NCBI RefSeq assembly: GCF_011617245.1
Contig: NZ_CP050152.1
Location: 1,798,001-1,862,000, forward strand
Reading direction: 5' to 3'
Length of the DNA stretch: 64,000 nucleotides
From: Brevibacterium atlanticum
GTDB lineage: Bacteria; Actinomycetota; Actinomycetes; Actinomycetales; Brevibacteriaceae
A program made the translations under genes and the position numbers. The notes beneath the pieces are model-generated. The model did no database searches and was not told the DNA's origin. It saw only the letters and a program-made list of their open reading frames with translations. Positions 1-8,079 of this stretch are shown here, in pieces (the stretch's first letter is position 1; the number at the start of each line of letters is the position of its first letter).

Positions 1-2
1 TC

Positions 3-1259
3 ACGCACGACATGGGTGTGGTGGCCGATATGGCCGACCGCATCATCGTCATGCGCGCGGGCAAGGTCGTCGAAGCAGGCACAGCGGAGGAGATCTTCTA
101 CCACCCGCAGCACCCGTACACGAAGCAGCTCCTCGACGCGGTGCCCCACCTCGGCGCCGGCGCAGAGGGGGAGGCCTTCGGTGCGAACATCGACGATGTC
201 GAAGCATCGCTGAGCGATATCGGTACGGATCAGGCCGAACACGCTTCGGATCCCGTGGGTCGCTCGGAAACCGGACCCGGCACGGACAAGATCTCGATGG
301 CAGCAGATGCGGACATGGCGCTGGCCGAAGCCCGCGAACAGGCGACCGAGACGGACCGTCCCGAGATCGAGATGGATTCGACGGACACGTACTACCATCC
401 CGGTTCGCAGGCGGACTTCTCGAAGCCCTCTGCCCTGCAGCTGCGCGACGCCGCGATCGAGTATCCGGCGATCGGACGGAAGAAGGCCTTCCGCGCCGCC
501 CACCACATCAACCTCATGATCGCACCCGGTGAGGTCGTGGGGCTGGTCGGCGAATCCGGTTCGGGCAAGACGACGATCGGGCGTGCCGCGCTCGGTCTGC
601 TGCCCACCGTCGAAGGCGATATGGTCGTCAACGGCACGAGCATCAAGGGTCTGAGCAACAAGCAGATGCGTCCTCTGCGCAAGGAGGTCGGCATCGTATT
701 CCAGGATCCCGGCTCCTCGCTCAACCCGCGTCTGCCCGTCGGTGAGTCCATCGGCGAACCGCTCTACCTGCACGAGAAGATGAAGGGACCGGCGCTGAGC
801 AAGCGGGTCGAGGAGCTGCTGACCGCGGTCGAGCTGCCCACCTCGATGCGCAACCGGTACCCGCATGAGCTCTCGGGCGGACAGCGGCAGCGCATCGGCA
901 TCGCCCGAGCCCTGACTCTGCGACCGAAGCTGCTCATCGCCGATGAGCCGACGTCGGCACTCGACGTGTCGGTGCAGGCGAAGGTCCTCGACCTGTTCGA
1001 GGGGCTGCAGAAGGACTACGGGTTCGCCTGCCTGTTCATCAGCCACGACCTCGCGGTCGTCGAGCGCATCGCCGAACGCATCGCGGTGATGCGGCACGGC
1101 TACCTCGTCGAGATCGGCAAGTCCTCTCAGGTCGTGTCGAACCCCGTTCACCCCTACACGCAGCGCCTGCTGTCGGCGGTTCCAGTTCCGGATCCCAAGG
1201 AGCAGCGTAAGCGTCGGGAGGCCAGGGACGCCGTCCTCGAAGCCACGATGAACGCCTGA
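3..1259 (+). CDS. Oligopeptide/dipeptide ABC importer, double ATP-binding subunit (5' partial)
   Basis: Energises an oligopeptide (Dpp/Opp-type) importer by ATP hydrolysis on the cytoplasmic face. The window opens inside the gene. The first codons read THDMGVV, the H-loop end of a first ATPase domain, followed by an oligopeptide-transporter C-terminal HPYTKQLL motif near residue 40. After an acidic linker of about 90 residues comes a complete second ATPase: Walker A GESGSGKTT near residue 183, Q-loop VFQDPGSSLNPR, signature LSGGQRQRIGIARAL, Walker B LLIADEPTSALD, H-loop ISHDL, and a second HPYTQRLL motif. It is therefore a fusion of DppD-like and DppF-like halves. 418 residues are visible. 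Permease and binding-protein genes are expected upstream of the window. A stem-loop follows the stop codon. The class is certain; the substrate is inferred. Confidence 0.93.
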   Translation, partial: THDMGVVADMADRIIVMRAGKVVEAGTAEEIFYHPQHPYTKQLLDAVPHLGAGAEGEAFGANIDDVEASLSDIGTDQAEHASDPVGRSETGPGTDKISMAADADMALAEAREQATETDRPEIEMDSTDTYYHPGSQADFSKPSALQLRDAAIEYPAIGRKKAFRAAHHINLMIAPGEVVGLVGESGSGKTTIGRAALGLLPTVEGDMVVNGTSIKGLSNKQMRPLRKEVGIVFQDPGSSLNPRLPVGESIGEPLYLHEKMKGPALSKRVEELLTAVELPTSMRNRYPHELSGGQRQRIGIARALTLRPKLLIADEPTSALDVSVQAKVLDLFEGLQKDYGFACLFISHDLAVVERIAERIAVMRHGYLVEIGKSSQVVSNPVHPYTQRLLSAVPVPDPKEQRKRREARDAVLEATMNA

Positions 1260-1271
1260 GTTCACTCACCC

Positions 1272-1311
1272 ATACGGCCACCTGCACGCGAGAGTGTGCG
1301 GGTGGCCGTAT
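1272..1311. terminator. Stem-loop after the ABC ATPase gene
   Basis: An 11-bp perfect inverted repeat (arms 1272-1282 and 1301-1311, core ACGGCCACC) lies 12 bases after the importer stop codon. It is a probable intrinsic terminator. Its right arm runs into a TATAAT hexamer at 1309-1314, so the structure also abuts the likely typA promoter. Confidence 0.65.
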
Positions 1312-1314
1312 AAT
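1309..1314 (+). promoter_or_regulatory. -10 element of the typA promoter
   Basis: A perfect TATAAT hexamer lies 50 bases before the typA start. No good -35 is visible at 17 bases upstream, where the DNA belongs to the preceding hairpin. The call rests on the exact -10 match and its position between two genes. Confidence 0.5.
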
Positions 1315-1364
1315 TGTCTGTTGGGTCCGGGCTGGACCGATCTCTCTATCTCAAAAGGTTCTTG

Positions 1365-3275
1365 ATGACTGAAGCCATCACGCGACGGGAAAACCGCCGC
1401 AATGTAGCAATCGTCGCGCACGTCGACCACGGCAAGACCACTCTGGTCGATGCCATGCTCCGGCAGACCGGTGTGTTCAGCGAACACGGCGACTACGCCG
1501 AACGCATCATGGACTCCGGCGACCTCGAACGCGAGAAGGGCATCACCATTCTCGCGAAGAACACCTCGGTGCTCTACAACGGTCCCTCGGCCGGCGACGA
1601 ACCCATCGTCATCAATGTCATCGACACCCCCGGCCACGCCGACTTCGGCGGAGAGGTCGAACGCGGCCTGTCCATGGTCGACGGCGTCGTCCTCCTCGTC
1701 GATGCCTCCGAGGGCCCGCTGCCGCAGACCCGCTTCGTGCTGCGCAAGGCGCTGGCCGCGAAGCTGCCGGTCATCCTGCTGATCAACAAGACCGACCGTG
1801 CCGATGCCCGCATCGACGGAGTCGTCGAGGAGTCTCAGGACCTGCTCCTGGGCCTGGCCTCCGACCTCGCCGTTGAGGTCCCCGACCTCGACGTCGACTC
1901 CGTCCTCGACGTGCCCGTGGTCTACGCGGCTGCGAAGGCCGGCGCCGCCTCCCTCGAACAGCCCGCCGACGGAGCCGTGCCGGACAACCCCGACCTCGAA
2001 CCGCTGTTCAAGACCATCCTCGAGACGATCCCGGCTCCGGAGATCAACGAGGACGGTGTCCTGCAGGCGCATGTGACCAACCTCGACGCCTCGCCGTTCC
2101 TCGGCCGTCTGGCGCTGCTGCGCATCTTCGGCGGCACGCTGAAGAAGGGTCAGCAGGTCGCTTGGGCACGCGGAGACGAGATCAGCTCGGTGAAGATCAC
2201 CGAGCTGCTGGAGACGCAGGGCCTCGACCGAGTTCCTGCCACCGAAGCCTCGGCCGGTGACATCGTCGCCGTGGCTGGCATCCCGGACATCATGATCGGT
2301 GACACGCTCACCGACATCAACAACCCGAAGCCGATGCCCGCGATCGTCATCGACGATCCCGCCATCTCCATGACCGTCGGCATCAACACCTCGCCGCTGG
2401 CCGGACGCGAGAAGGGCACGAAAGTCACCGCCCGCATGGTCAAGGACCGCCTCGACCAGGAACTCGTCGGCAACGTCTCACTCAAGGTCGTCCCGACCGA
2501 GCGCCCCGACGCCTGGGAGGTGCAGGGCCGCGGAGAGCTGGCACTGGCCATCCTCGTCGAGCAGATGCGCCGTGAGGGCTTCGAACTCACCGTCGGCAAG
2601 CCGCAGGTCGTGACCAAGCAGGTCGACGGCAAGGTTCACGAACCCTTCGAGGAGCTCACGGTCGACGTTCCGGAGGACTACCTCGGCGCCGTCACCCAGC
2701 TGCTCGCCGCCCGCAAGGGCGTCATGTCGACCATGACGAACCACGGCACCGGTTGGGTCCGCATGGAGTTCAAGGTCCCCGCCCGCGGCCTCATCGGCTT
2801 CCGCACCCGGTTCCTCACCGAGACCCGCGGCACCGGAATCGCGAACACGATCTCCGCCGGATACGGTCCGTGGGCCGGCAACATCGAGTTCCGCGTCAAC
2901 GGATCGCTCGTGGCCGACCGTGCGGGCGCCGTGACCCCGTACGCGATGATCAACCTGCAGGATCGCGGAACCTTCTTCGTCGAACCGACCTCCGAGGTCT
3001 ACGAGGGCCAGATCGTCGGCGAGAACTCGCGCGCCGATGATATGGACGTCAACATCACGAAGGAGAAGAAGCTGACGAACATGCGTTCGGCCTCGGCGGA
3101 CTCCTTCGAGAACCTCACCCCGCCGCGCAAGCTCACCCTTGAGGAGAGCCTCGAATTCGCTCGCGAGGACGAATGCGTCGAGGTCACCCCGGGTTCGATC
3201 CGCATCCGCAAGGTCGAACTCGATCAGAAGGAGCGGGCAAAGCTCTACGCCAAGCTGCGTCGCCAGAACGCCTGA
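1365..3275 (+). CDS. typA: Translational GTPase TypA/BipA
   Basis: Ribosome-associated GTPase of the EF-G family, linked to stress and low-temperature ribosome assembly. The start MTEAITRRENRRNVAIV is chosen because AAAAGG lies 6 bases upstream; a TTG further upstream only adds non-conserved residues. At 636 residues it is a normal length. GTPase motifs run in order: G1 AHVDHGKTT near residue 18, G3 DTPGHADFGGE near 85, G4 NKTDR near 140. EF-G-like domains II, III and V follow, and the family C-terminal region GLIGFRTRFLTETRGTG is near residue 480. mshB starts 14 bases downstream, so co-transcription is likely. The typA-mshB neighbourhood is shared with mycobacteria (from memory). Confidence 0.97.
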   Translation: MTEAITRRENRRNVAIVAHVDHGKTTLVDAMLRQTGVFSEHGDYAERIMDSGDLEREKGITILAKNTSVLYNGPSAGDEPIVINVIDTPGHADFGGEVERGLSMVDGVVLLVDASEGPLPQTRFVLRKALAAKLPVILLINKTDRADARIDGVVEESQDLLLGLASDLAVEVPDLDVDSVLDVPVVYAAAKAGAASLEQPADGAVPDNPDLEPLFKTILETIPAPEINEDGVLQAHVTNLDASPFLGRLALLRIFGGTLKKGQQVAWARGDEISSVKITELLETQGLDRVPATEASAGDIVAVAGIPDIMIGDTLTDINNPKPMPAIVIDDPAISMTVGINTSPLAGREKGTKVTARMVKDRLDQELVGNVSLKVVPTERPDAWEVQGRGELALAILVEQMRREGFELTVGKPQVVTKQVDGKVHEPFEELTVDVPEDYLGAVTQLLAARKGVMSTMTNHGTGWVRMEFKVPARGLIGFRTRFLTETRGTGIANTISAGYGPWAGNIEFRVNGSLVADRAGAVTPYAMINLQDRGTFFVEPTSEVYEGQIVGENSRADDMDVNITKEKKLTNMRSASADSFENLTPPRKLTLEESLEFAREDECVEVTPGSIRIRKVELDQKERAKLYAKLRRQNA

Positions 3276-3289
3276 TCCGACACCACCGA

Positions 3290-4672
3290 ATGACCTCGAG
3301 CACCCAGGATCCCATGTCAGTCACGCCACGCGTCCTCTTCGTGCACGCTCATCCCGACGATGAGACGATCACGACGGGAGGCACGATCGCCGCACTGGTG
3401 TCCGAGGGTGCCGAGGTCATGGTGCTCACCGCCACGCGCGGTGAGGGCGGCGAAGTCATCCCGGACGAGCTGGGGCACCTCGAGGGTGACCGGCAGGGAC
3501 TGGCACGGGTCCGCGAACAGGAGATCGCCGAGGCGATGCGTGCCCTCGGAGTGCGGACGCATGCGTTCCTCGGCGGCACCACCCGCACCTTCGAGGACTC
3601 GGGCATGGAGTGGGGCTCGGACGGTCACGCCCGCCCGGCACAGTCCATGAGTGCCGATGCCCTCTGCGCGACGGACATGACCACTGTGGCCAGGCACATC
3701 GCCGCCGTCATCGACGCCTTCGAACCGCACGCGGTCATCACCTATGCCGGCAACGGCGGGTACGGTCATCCCGACCACGTGCGCGTCCATGAAGCCACCA
3801 CCGTCGCGGTCGACCTCGCCGAGTGGCGCACCGGCCGGCTGCTCTACGTCGACACCCCCGCCGAGGTGGCCCGCGCGGCCTTCGACCCCGACCAAGACGG
3901 ATTCGCCGCAGCCGGGTTCGCCCCCGCCGAACACATTCCCGCCAAACCCCCGGTCGATCGCATCGTCATCGGCCAGGACGTGACCTCCCAGCTTCCCGCC
4001 AAGCGGGCCGCCCTCGAGGCGCACCGAACGCAGGTGAGCGTGGCCGGGGACTTCTTCGCACTCTCGAACGGCGTCGGTCAGCGGATCGGCGACCACGAAT
4101 ACTTCTCCGTCGGCGCCGGAACCGAAGTCCCCACCGACGCCCTGTCAGATGGGCAGGCCGCGCACGTGCTCACCGGGCTCGATCTCGCCGCCGTCGACGC
4201 GCAGGATCATCATGCCGGGCAGGCACGCTCCGCTCAGGCCGCACCGCTGCGCAGGGATCGGTCGCCGAGGCGGCCCGGCGTCTTCGCCTACCTCCACGCC
4301 GCCGTCCTCGGACTCCTCATCGCCTTCCTCGGCGCTATGCAGCACCTCAACGTCACGGTCGCCCACCTCGGTGGGACCCCTGTCATCCTGCCCTGGGGAC
4401 TCGCACTGTCGCTGCTGCTCGCCGCTGCCGGCCTGTGGCATGTGAAGACGATGTATCGTTCCAGCTCACCGATGCTGGTCGCAGCAATCGTCATCGCTGT
4501 CATCTCGTACGTGTTCGGGCAGCCGAACTGGCTGCCGGGCGCGGATATGATCGTCACCGGCATGCTGCGCTCCGTGGCTTGGCTGCTGGGACCGATGATT
4601 CTGGCCGCCGTGTTCTCCTTCATCAAGGTCGGTCCCGTGACCGACGTGCACCGCGCGGATCGGACTCGTTAG
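3290..4672 (+). CDS. mshB: MshB-type N-acetyl-GlcN-inositol deacetylase with C-terminal membrane domain
   Basis: The N-terminal 300 residues are a zinc-dependent PIG-L/LmbE deacetylase of the MshB type. MshB removes the acetyl group from GlcNAc-inositol in mycothiol synthesis. The zinc motif AHPDDE is near residue 20, and YGHPDHVRVH (HPDH, third ligand) is near 160. After about residue 325 four hydrophobic segments appear (FAYLHAAVLGLL, VILPWGLALSLLL, LVAAIVIAVISYVFG and SVAWLLGPMILAAVF). Ordinary MshB, about 300 residues, lacks these; in mycobacteria a separate small membrane protein gene follows mshB, so this looks like a fusion. Start 3290 or 3314 (MSVTPRVLF) are both possible. The deacetylase fold is certain. 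MshB rather than the related conjugate amidase Mca is supported by the typA neighbourhood. Confidence 0.88.
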   Translation: MTSSTQDPMSVTPRVLFVHAHPDDETITTGGTIAALVSEGAEVMVLTATRGEGGEVIPDELGHLEGDRQGLARVREQEIAEAMRALGVRTHAFLGGTTRTFEDSGMEWGSDGHARPAQSMSADALCATDMTTVARHIAAVIDAFEPHAVITYAGNGGYGHPDHVRVHEATTVAVDLAEWRTGRLLYVDTPAEVARAAFDPDQDGFAAAGFAPAEHIPAKPPVDRIVIGQDVTSQLPAKRAALEAHRTQVSVAGDFFALSNGVGQRIGDHEYFSVGAGTEVPTDALSDGQAAHVLTGLDLAAVDAQDHHAGQARSAQAAPLRRDRSPRRPGVFAYLHAAVLGLLIAFLGAMQHLNVTVAHLGGTPVILPWGLALSLLLAAAGLWHVKTMYRSSSPMLVAAIVIAVISYVFGQPNWLPGADMIVTGMLRSVAWLLGPMILAAVFSFIKVGPVTDVHRADRTR

Positions 4673-4722
4673 ACTCATCCGAACAGAACCGAACCAGTCG
4701 TCTCGACACACTCGGGAGAATG

Positions 4723-6480
4723 ATGCCGACCCAGACCCTGTCCGACGGAACCCCGAAGCCCGAAGGGCCGCGTTCAGCCGGCGATGACGTGAAGAAGCGG
4801 AGGATCTGGCCTTTCGTGCTCGGCGCCGTGGTCGTCCTGGCGGCGATCTATATCGTCATCGGGTTCTTCAGCGGACGGGTGCTCACGCCGGGAACCACCG
4901 TCGCCGGCATCGACATCGGCGGCAAGAGCGCCACCGAGGCCGAGAACACTCTGCGCAACGACCTCAAGGACGCAGCGGAGCAGGACATCACCCTGCAGGC
5001 CGGAGAGCCCACCGCGAAGCTCGAGCCCGCCGAGGCCGGCATCACCTTCGATGCCGAGGCGACGGTGTCGAAGGTGACGGGCTTCAGTCTCGATCCCACC
5101 GTCATCTGGCATCGCCTCTTCGGCGACGATGAGGTCGCCCCGGTCATCGACGTCGATGGGGAGAAGTTCGATACGGCCACCGACAAGGTCACCGAATCGC
5201 TGGCCGTCGAGCCCAAGGACGCGGAACTGAGCTTTGAGACGACGAAGCCGAAGGTCAAGGACGGAGTGGTCGGACAGACCGTCGACGCCGACGCGGTGCG
5301 CGCCGCCGTCGACGAGCACTGGCTGCGCAACGAGGACGCACTGCCGGTCGAACCGACGAAGGTCGATCCGGACATCACCACCGCGGAGGCGAAGAAGACG
5401 GCGTCCGGCTTCGCGAAGGACGCTGTGAGCAAGGACCTCACCATCACTGCGAAGCCCGGGAAGGATGCGGACTCCGAGGTCAAAGGCGGTGACCTGACGG
5501 TGTCCCCGAAGACCATCGCCAAGACACTGACCTTCGAGAAGAAGGACTCGAAGCTGGTGCCCGTCTTCGACAAGGACGAGCTGGCCGAAGCGGTCCTCTC
5601 GGCGAACAAGGACATCGGCAAGCCCGCGAAGGATGCGAGCTTCACGATCAAGGACGGCAAGCCGAAGGTCGTCCCCGCCGTTGACGGAATCGGAATCAAG
5701 GCGAAGGAACTGACGAAGGCCGTCACCGATGCGATCGAAGACGATTCCTCGACGCCCACCGTGAGTCTGGCCTCCGTCGAACCCGACTTCACGACGAAGG
5801 ACGCGAAGAAGGCCGACGTCTCCGACACCGTGTCCGAGTTCTCCACGGGGTATAACTCCGAACCCAACCGTGACAACAATCTGCGGGTGGCGACGAAGAA
5901 GGTCTCCGGGACCGTGCTCAAGCCCGGAGAGCAGTTCTCCCTCAACGAGGCACTCGGACAGCGCACCGCAGCCAACGGCTACAAGCCCGCCGGTGTGATC
6001 TCCGAGGGACAGATGAAGGAGGACTTCGGCGGGGGAGTCTCACAGGTGTCGACGACCCTGTTCAACGCCGCCTTCTTCGCCGGCTTCGATCTCGACGAAC
6101 ATCGGGCGCACTCGCGGTACATCTCCCGCTATCCGGAGGGTCGGGAGACGACACTCGATTGGTCCTCGATCGACCTGAAGTTCACGAACAACTCGAAGAC
6201 ACCAGTCGTCCTCGACATGTACCTCAAAGGCGGAGAGGTCCACGCGAAGGTCTTCGGCGTCAAGAAGTACGACGTCAAGGCCGACGCCTCGGACCGCTTC
6301 AACCACACATCGGCCGGATCGATCACCGAGAGCGGCTCATCGTGCACACCGCAGGCACCCAAGGGCGGATGGTCGATCAGGATCACCCGCACGCTCAAGG
6401 ACATCGAATCAGGACGGACGTCGAAGGACGGCTTCACCACGGTCTACCGACCGGTGAACAAGGTCGAGTGCAAGGGCTGA
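4723..6480 (+). CDS. VanW-family, peptidoglycan-binding-like membrane protein
   Basis: A 585-residue envelope protein of unknown function. An N-terminal cytoplasmic stretch of about 27 residues is followed by one transmembrane helix (FVLGAVVVLAAIYIVIGFF). A large extracellular part follows, with lysine- and aspartate-rich repeats typical of the PG_binding_4 domain (about residues 70-360), then a VanW domain (about 376-520) with the motif FSLNEALGQRTAANGYK and GGGVSQVSTTLFNAAF. The start is one of two adjacent ATGs; the second is placed better behind GGGAG. The gene lies 50 bases after mshB on the same strand. VanW is named after a vancomycin-resistance cluster member but has no proven reaction. 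A role in cell-wall interaction is inference only. It converges with the next gene, with only 2 bases between stops. Confidence 0.88.
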   Translation: MPTQTLSDGTPKPEGPRSAGDDVKKRRIWPFVLGAVVVLAAIYIVIGFFSGRVLTPGTTVAGIDIGGKSATEAENTLRNDLKDAAEQDITLQAGEPTAKLEPAEAGITFDAEATVSKVTGFSLDPTVIWHRLFGDDEVAPVIDVDGEKFDTATDKVTESLAVEPKDAELSFETTKPKVKDGVVGQTVDADAVRAAVDEHWLRNEDALPVEPTKVDPDITTAEAKKTASGFAKDAVSKDLTITAKPGKDADSEVKGGDLTVSPKTIAKTLTFEKKDSKLVPVFDKDELAEAVLSANKDIGKPAKDASFTIKDGKPKVVPAVDGIGIKAKELTKAVTDAIEDDSSTPTVSLASVEPDFTTKDAKKADVSDTVSEFSTGYNSEPNRDNNLRVATKKVSGTVLKPGEQFSLNEALGQRTAANGYKPAGVISEGQMKEDFGGGVSQVSTTLFNAAFFAGFDLDEHRAHSRYISRYPEGRETTLDWSSIDLKFTNNSKTPVVLDMYLKGGEVHAKVFGVKKYDVKADASDRFNHTSAGSITESGSSCTPQAPKGGWSIRITRTLKDIESGRTSKDGFTTVYRPVNKVECKG

Positions 6481-6482
6481 GA

Positions 6483-7562
6483 TCAGCCCTGTTCGGCGTA
6501 CCAGGAACGGTGGCGCACCGTCGCACCGAGTGAGGTGAAGAGACTCAGCGAAGCCTCGTTGCCCAGCTCGATGTCGACGAGGTAGGACCGCACCCCGCGC
6601 TGAGCGAGCAGTGCCGCAGCGGCGCGGACGACCGAACGACCGGCCCCTCTCCGACGCAGGTCCGGGCGGGTGATGAGATTCGTGATGACGCCCCATTTGC
6701 TGCGTTCGACGACCCGGCAGACAGCGACCATCGAACGGGAGCCGTCAGGATGTTCGGCGTAGGCGGTGACGAACTCGCAGGGCTGGTCGGCTTCGATCAG
6801 GCCGCGGAAGGCCGCGGCCGAACCGGGCGCATCGCCGGGGCTGCGCTGACTCGTCCACGCCGCGAAATGCTCGGAAGTCGGCGCATCGGCGACGTCGATG
6901 ATGAGGCCGGCCGCGGCCGCCTCGGCGGGGTTCGAGGCTCCGTCGGCCGCCTCGGCGGTGGATCCGGTGAGCAGGAGGACGGCCTCGGAGGGGGAGTACC
7001 CGCGGGCCGAGAGCAGCGGTGCCAGCCCCTCGCACTCGGGAGCCAAGGTCGAGGAATCGTCGGCGGAGTAGATCTGGACCCGGCTCGGCTTCTCCCGACT
7101 CCGGTACCACTCCTCGACAGCATCGAGGCCCTGCTCCCACCCCAGACCCGAATCGGTCACCGGAAGACAGCTGTTCGCGCGTCGGGTGGTCGAGTCCGAA
7201 CTGCGCAGCAGCCAGCCCTTCTGCAGCAGGTCGGCGTCGGACTCGCCGCCTTCATTGCGCAGGTTCTCCACGTGCAGCCAGGACACGTCGTCGGGCAGCC
7301 ACGCGGCCGCGGAGATGCGGCGCAGATCGACGGCGGAGACGATCTCGTGGGTGCGGCCGGCTCGGGTCGGCGCAGGCGGCACCTCGTGGACGAGGAGGAT
7401 CTGGGCGCGGGGGATGCGCAGCGGACCGCGCTTCGTGTCGATCTCGACGGCCGCCTCGTCGGCGGAGGTGACGACACCGAGCGCATCCGAGGTCGAATGG
7501 GTGTCGCCGGGTTCGAGCGAATACCGGATGACCACTCGTCTGCCGGGCTGCAGATCGTCCAC
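6483..7562 (-). CDS. GNAT-family N-acetyltransferase with N-terminal small barrel-like region
   Basis: A probable acetyl-CoA-dependent N-acetyltransferase with unknown substrate. The C-terminal 120 residues carry the GNAT acetyl-CoA motif RPDLRRRGAGRSVVRAAAAL, then LGNEASLSLFTSLGATVRHR, the usual C-terminal beta-bulge region. The first 65 residues (PGRRVVIRYSL, VVTSADEAAVEI) look like a small beta barrel, as seen in actinobacterial relatives. The central 170 residues are a degenerate second GNAT-like half. I chose the GTG at 7562 because GGAAGG lies 6 bases before it; an upstream GTG at 7598 would add 12 residues. It is divergent from the ferredoxin gene. Confidence 0.82.
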   Translation of the reverse strand: MDDLQPGRRVVIRYSLEPGDTHSTSDALGVVTSADEAAVEIDTKRGPLRIPRAQILLVHEVPPAPTRAGRTHEIVSAVDLRRISAAAWLPDDVSWLHVENLRNEGGESDADLLQKGWLLRSSDSTTRRANSCLPVTDSGLGWEQGLDAVEEWYRSREKPSRVQIYSADDSSTLAPECEGLAPLLSARGYSPSEAVLLLTGSTAEAADGASNPAEAAAAGLIIDVADAPTSEHFAAWTSQRSPGDAPGSAAAFRGLIEADQPCEFVTAYAEHPDGSRSMVAVCRVVERSKWGVITNLITRPDLRRRGAGRSVVRAAAALLAQRGVRSYLVDIELGNEASLSLFTSLGATVRHRSWYAEQG

Positions 7563-7752
7563 TTCGTACCTTCCAACGTCGAACGTGTGCCCTCCCACCC
7601 TATGACACTGCGCGGCGGGTCAGCCGCAGGCATGAGGAGGGACCGCAGATGCAATGCGAATCACCTCGGGCCGGTGGTCACCGGCAAGGGGTGAGGGCGT
7701 ATCGTTGGGGGTATATGCGCACCATCCATGAGTCTTCCAAGGAGTCAGTCCA

Positions 7753-8076
7753 GTGACGTACATCATCGCCCAGCCCTGCGTCGATATCAAAGACAAGGCC
7801 TGCATCGACGAATGTCCGGTCGACTGCATCTACGAGGGCGAACGCAGCCTCTACATCCACCCCGACGAATGCGTGGACTGCGGAGCCTGCGAACCGGTCT
7901 GCCCCGTCGAGGCGATCTTCTACGAAGACGATGTGCCCGAGGAATGGGAAGAGTACTACAAGGCCAATGTCGAGTTCTTCGACGATCTCGGTTCGCCCGG
8001 CGGCGCCGCGAAGCTCGGCAATACGCACAAGGACCACTCGATCATCTCCGCGCTGCCTCCCCAGAACAACGACTGA
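7753..8076 (+). CDS. fdxA: Seven-iron ferredoxin
   Basis: A small electron carrier of 107 residues with one 3Fe-4S and one 4Fe-4S cluster. By analogy with Azotobacter FdI, Cys9, Cys17 and Cys50 would hold the 3Fe cluster and Cys21, Cys40, Cys43 and Cys46 the 4Fe cluster, with Cys25 the extra conserved cysteine. The acidic C-terminal tail EEWEEYYKANVEFFDD is characteristic of the actinobacterial FdxA/FdxC type. The GTG start has AAGGAG 8 bases upstream. dapC begins 3 bases after the stop, giving a tight two-gene operon; the same pair occurs in mycobacteria. The redox partner cannot be told from sequence. Confidence 0.96.
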   Translation: MTYIIAQPCVDIKDKACIDECPVDCIYEGERSLYIHPDECVDCGACEPVCPVEAIFYEDDVPEEWEEYYKANVEFFDDLGSPGGAAKLGNTHKDHSIISALPPQNND

Positions 8077-8079
8077 GCG

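Noticed and set aside
1266..2072. Long reverse-strand frame opposite typA
   Set aside because: Antisense shadow of a high-GC gene with clear GTPase motifs on the plus strand.
3823..4719. Upstream extension of the VanW gene frame
   Set aside because: It overlaps mshB in another frame and is arginine-rich, as expected for a shadow; a proper start with a membrane anchor lies at 4720/4723.
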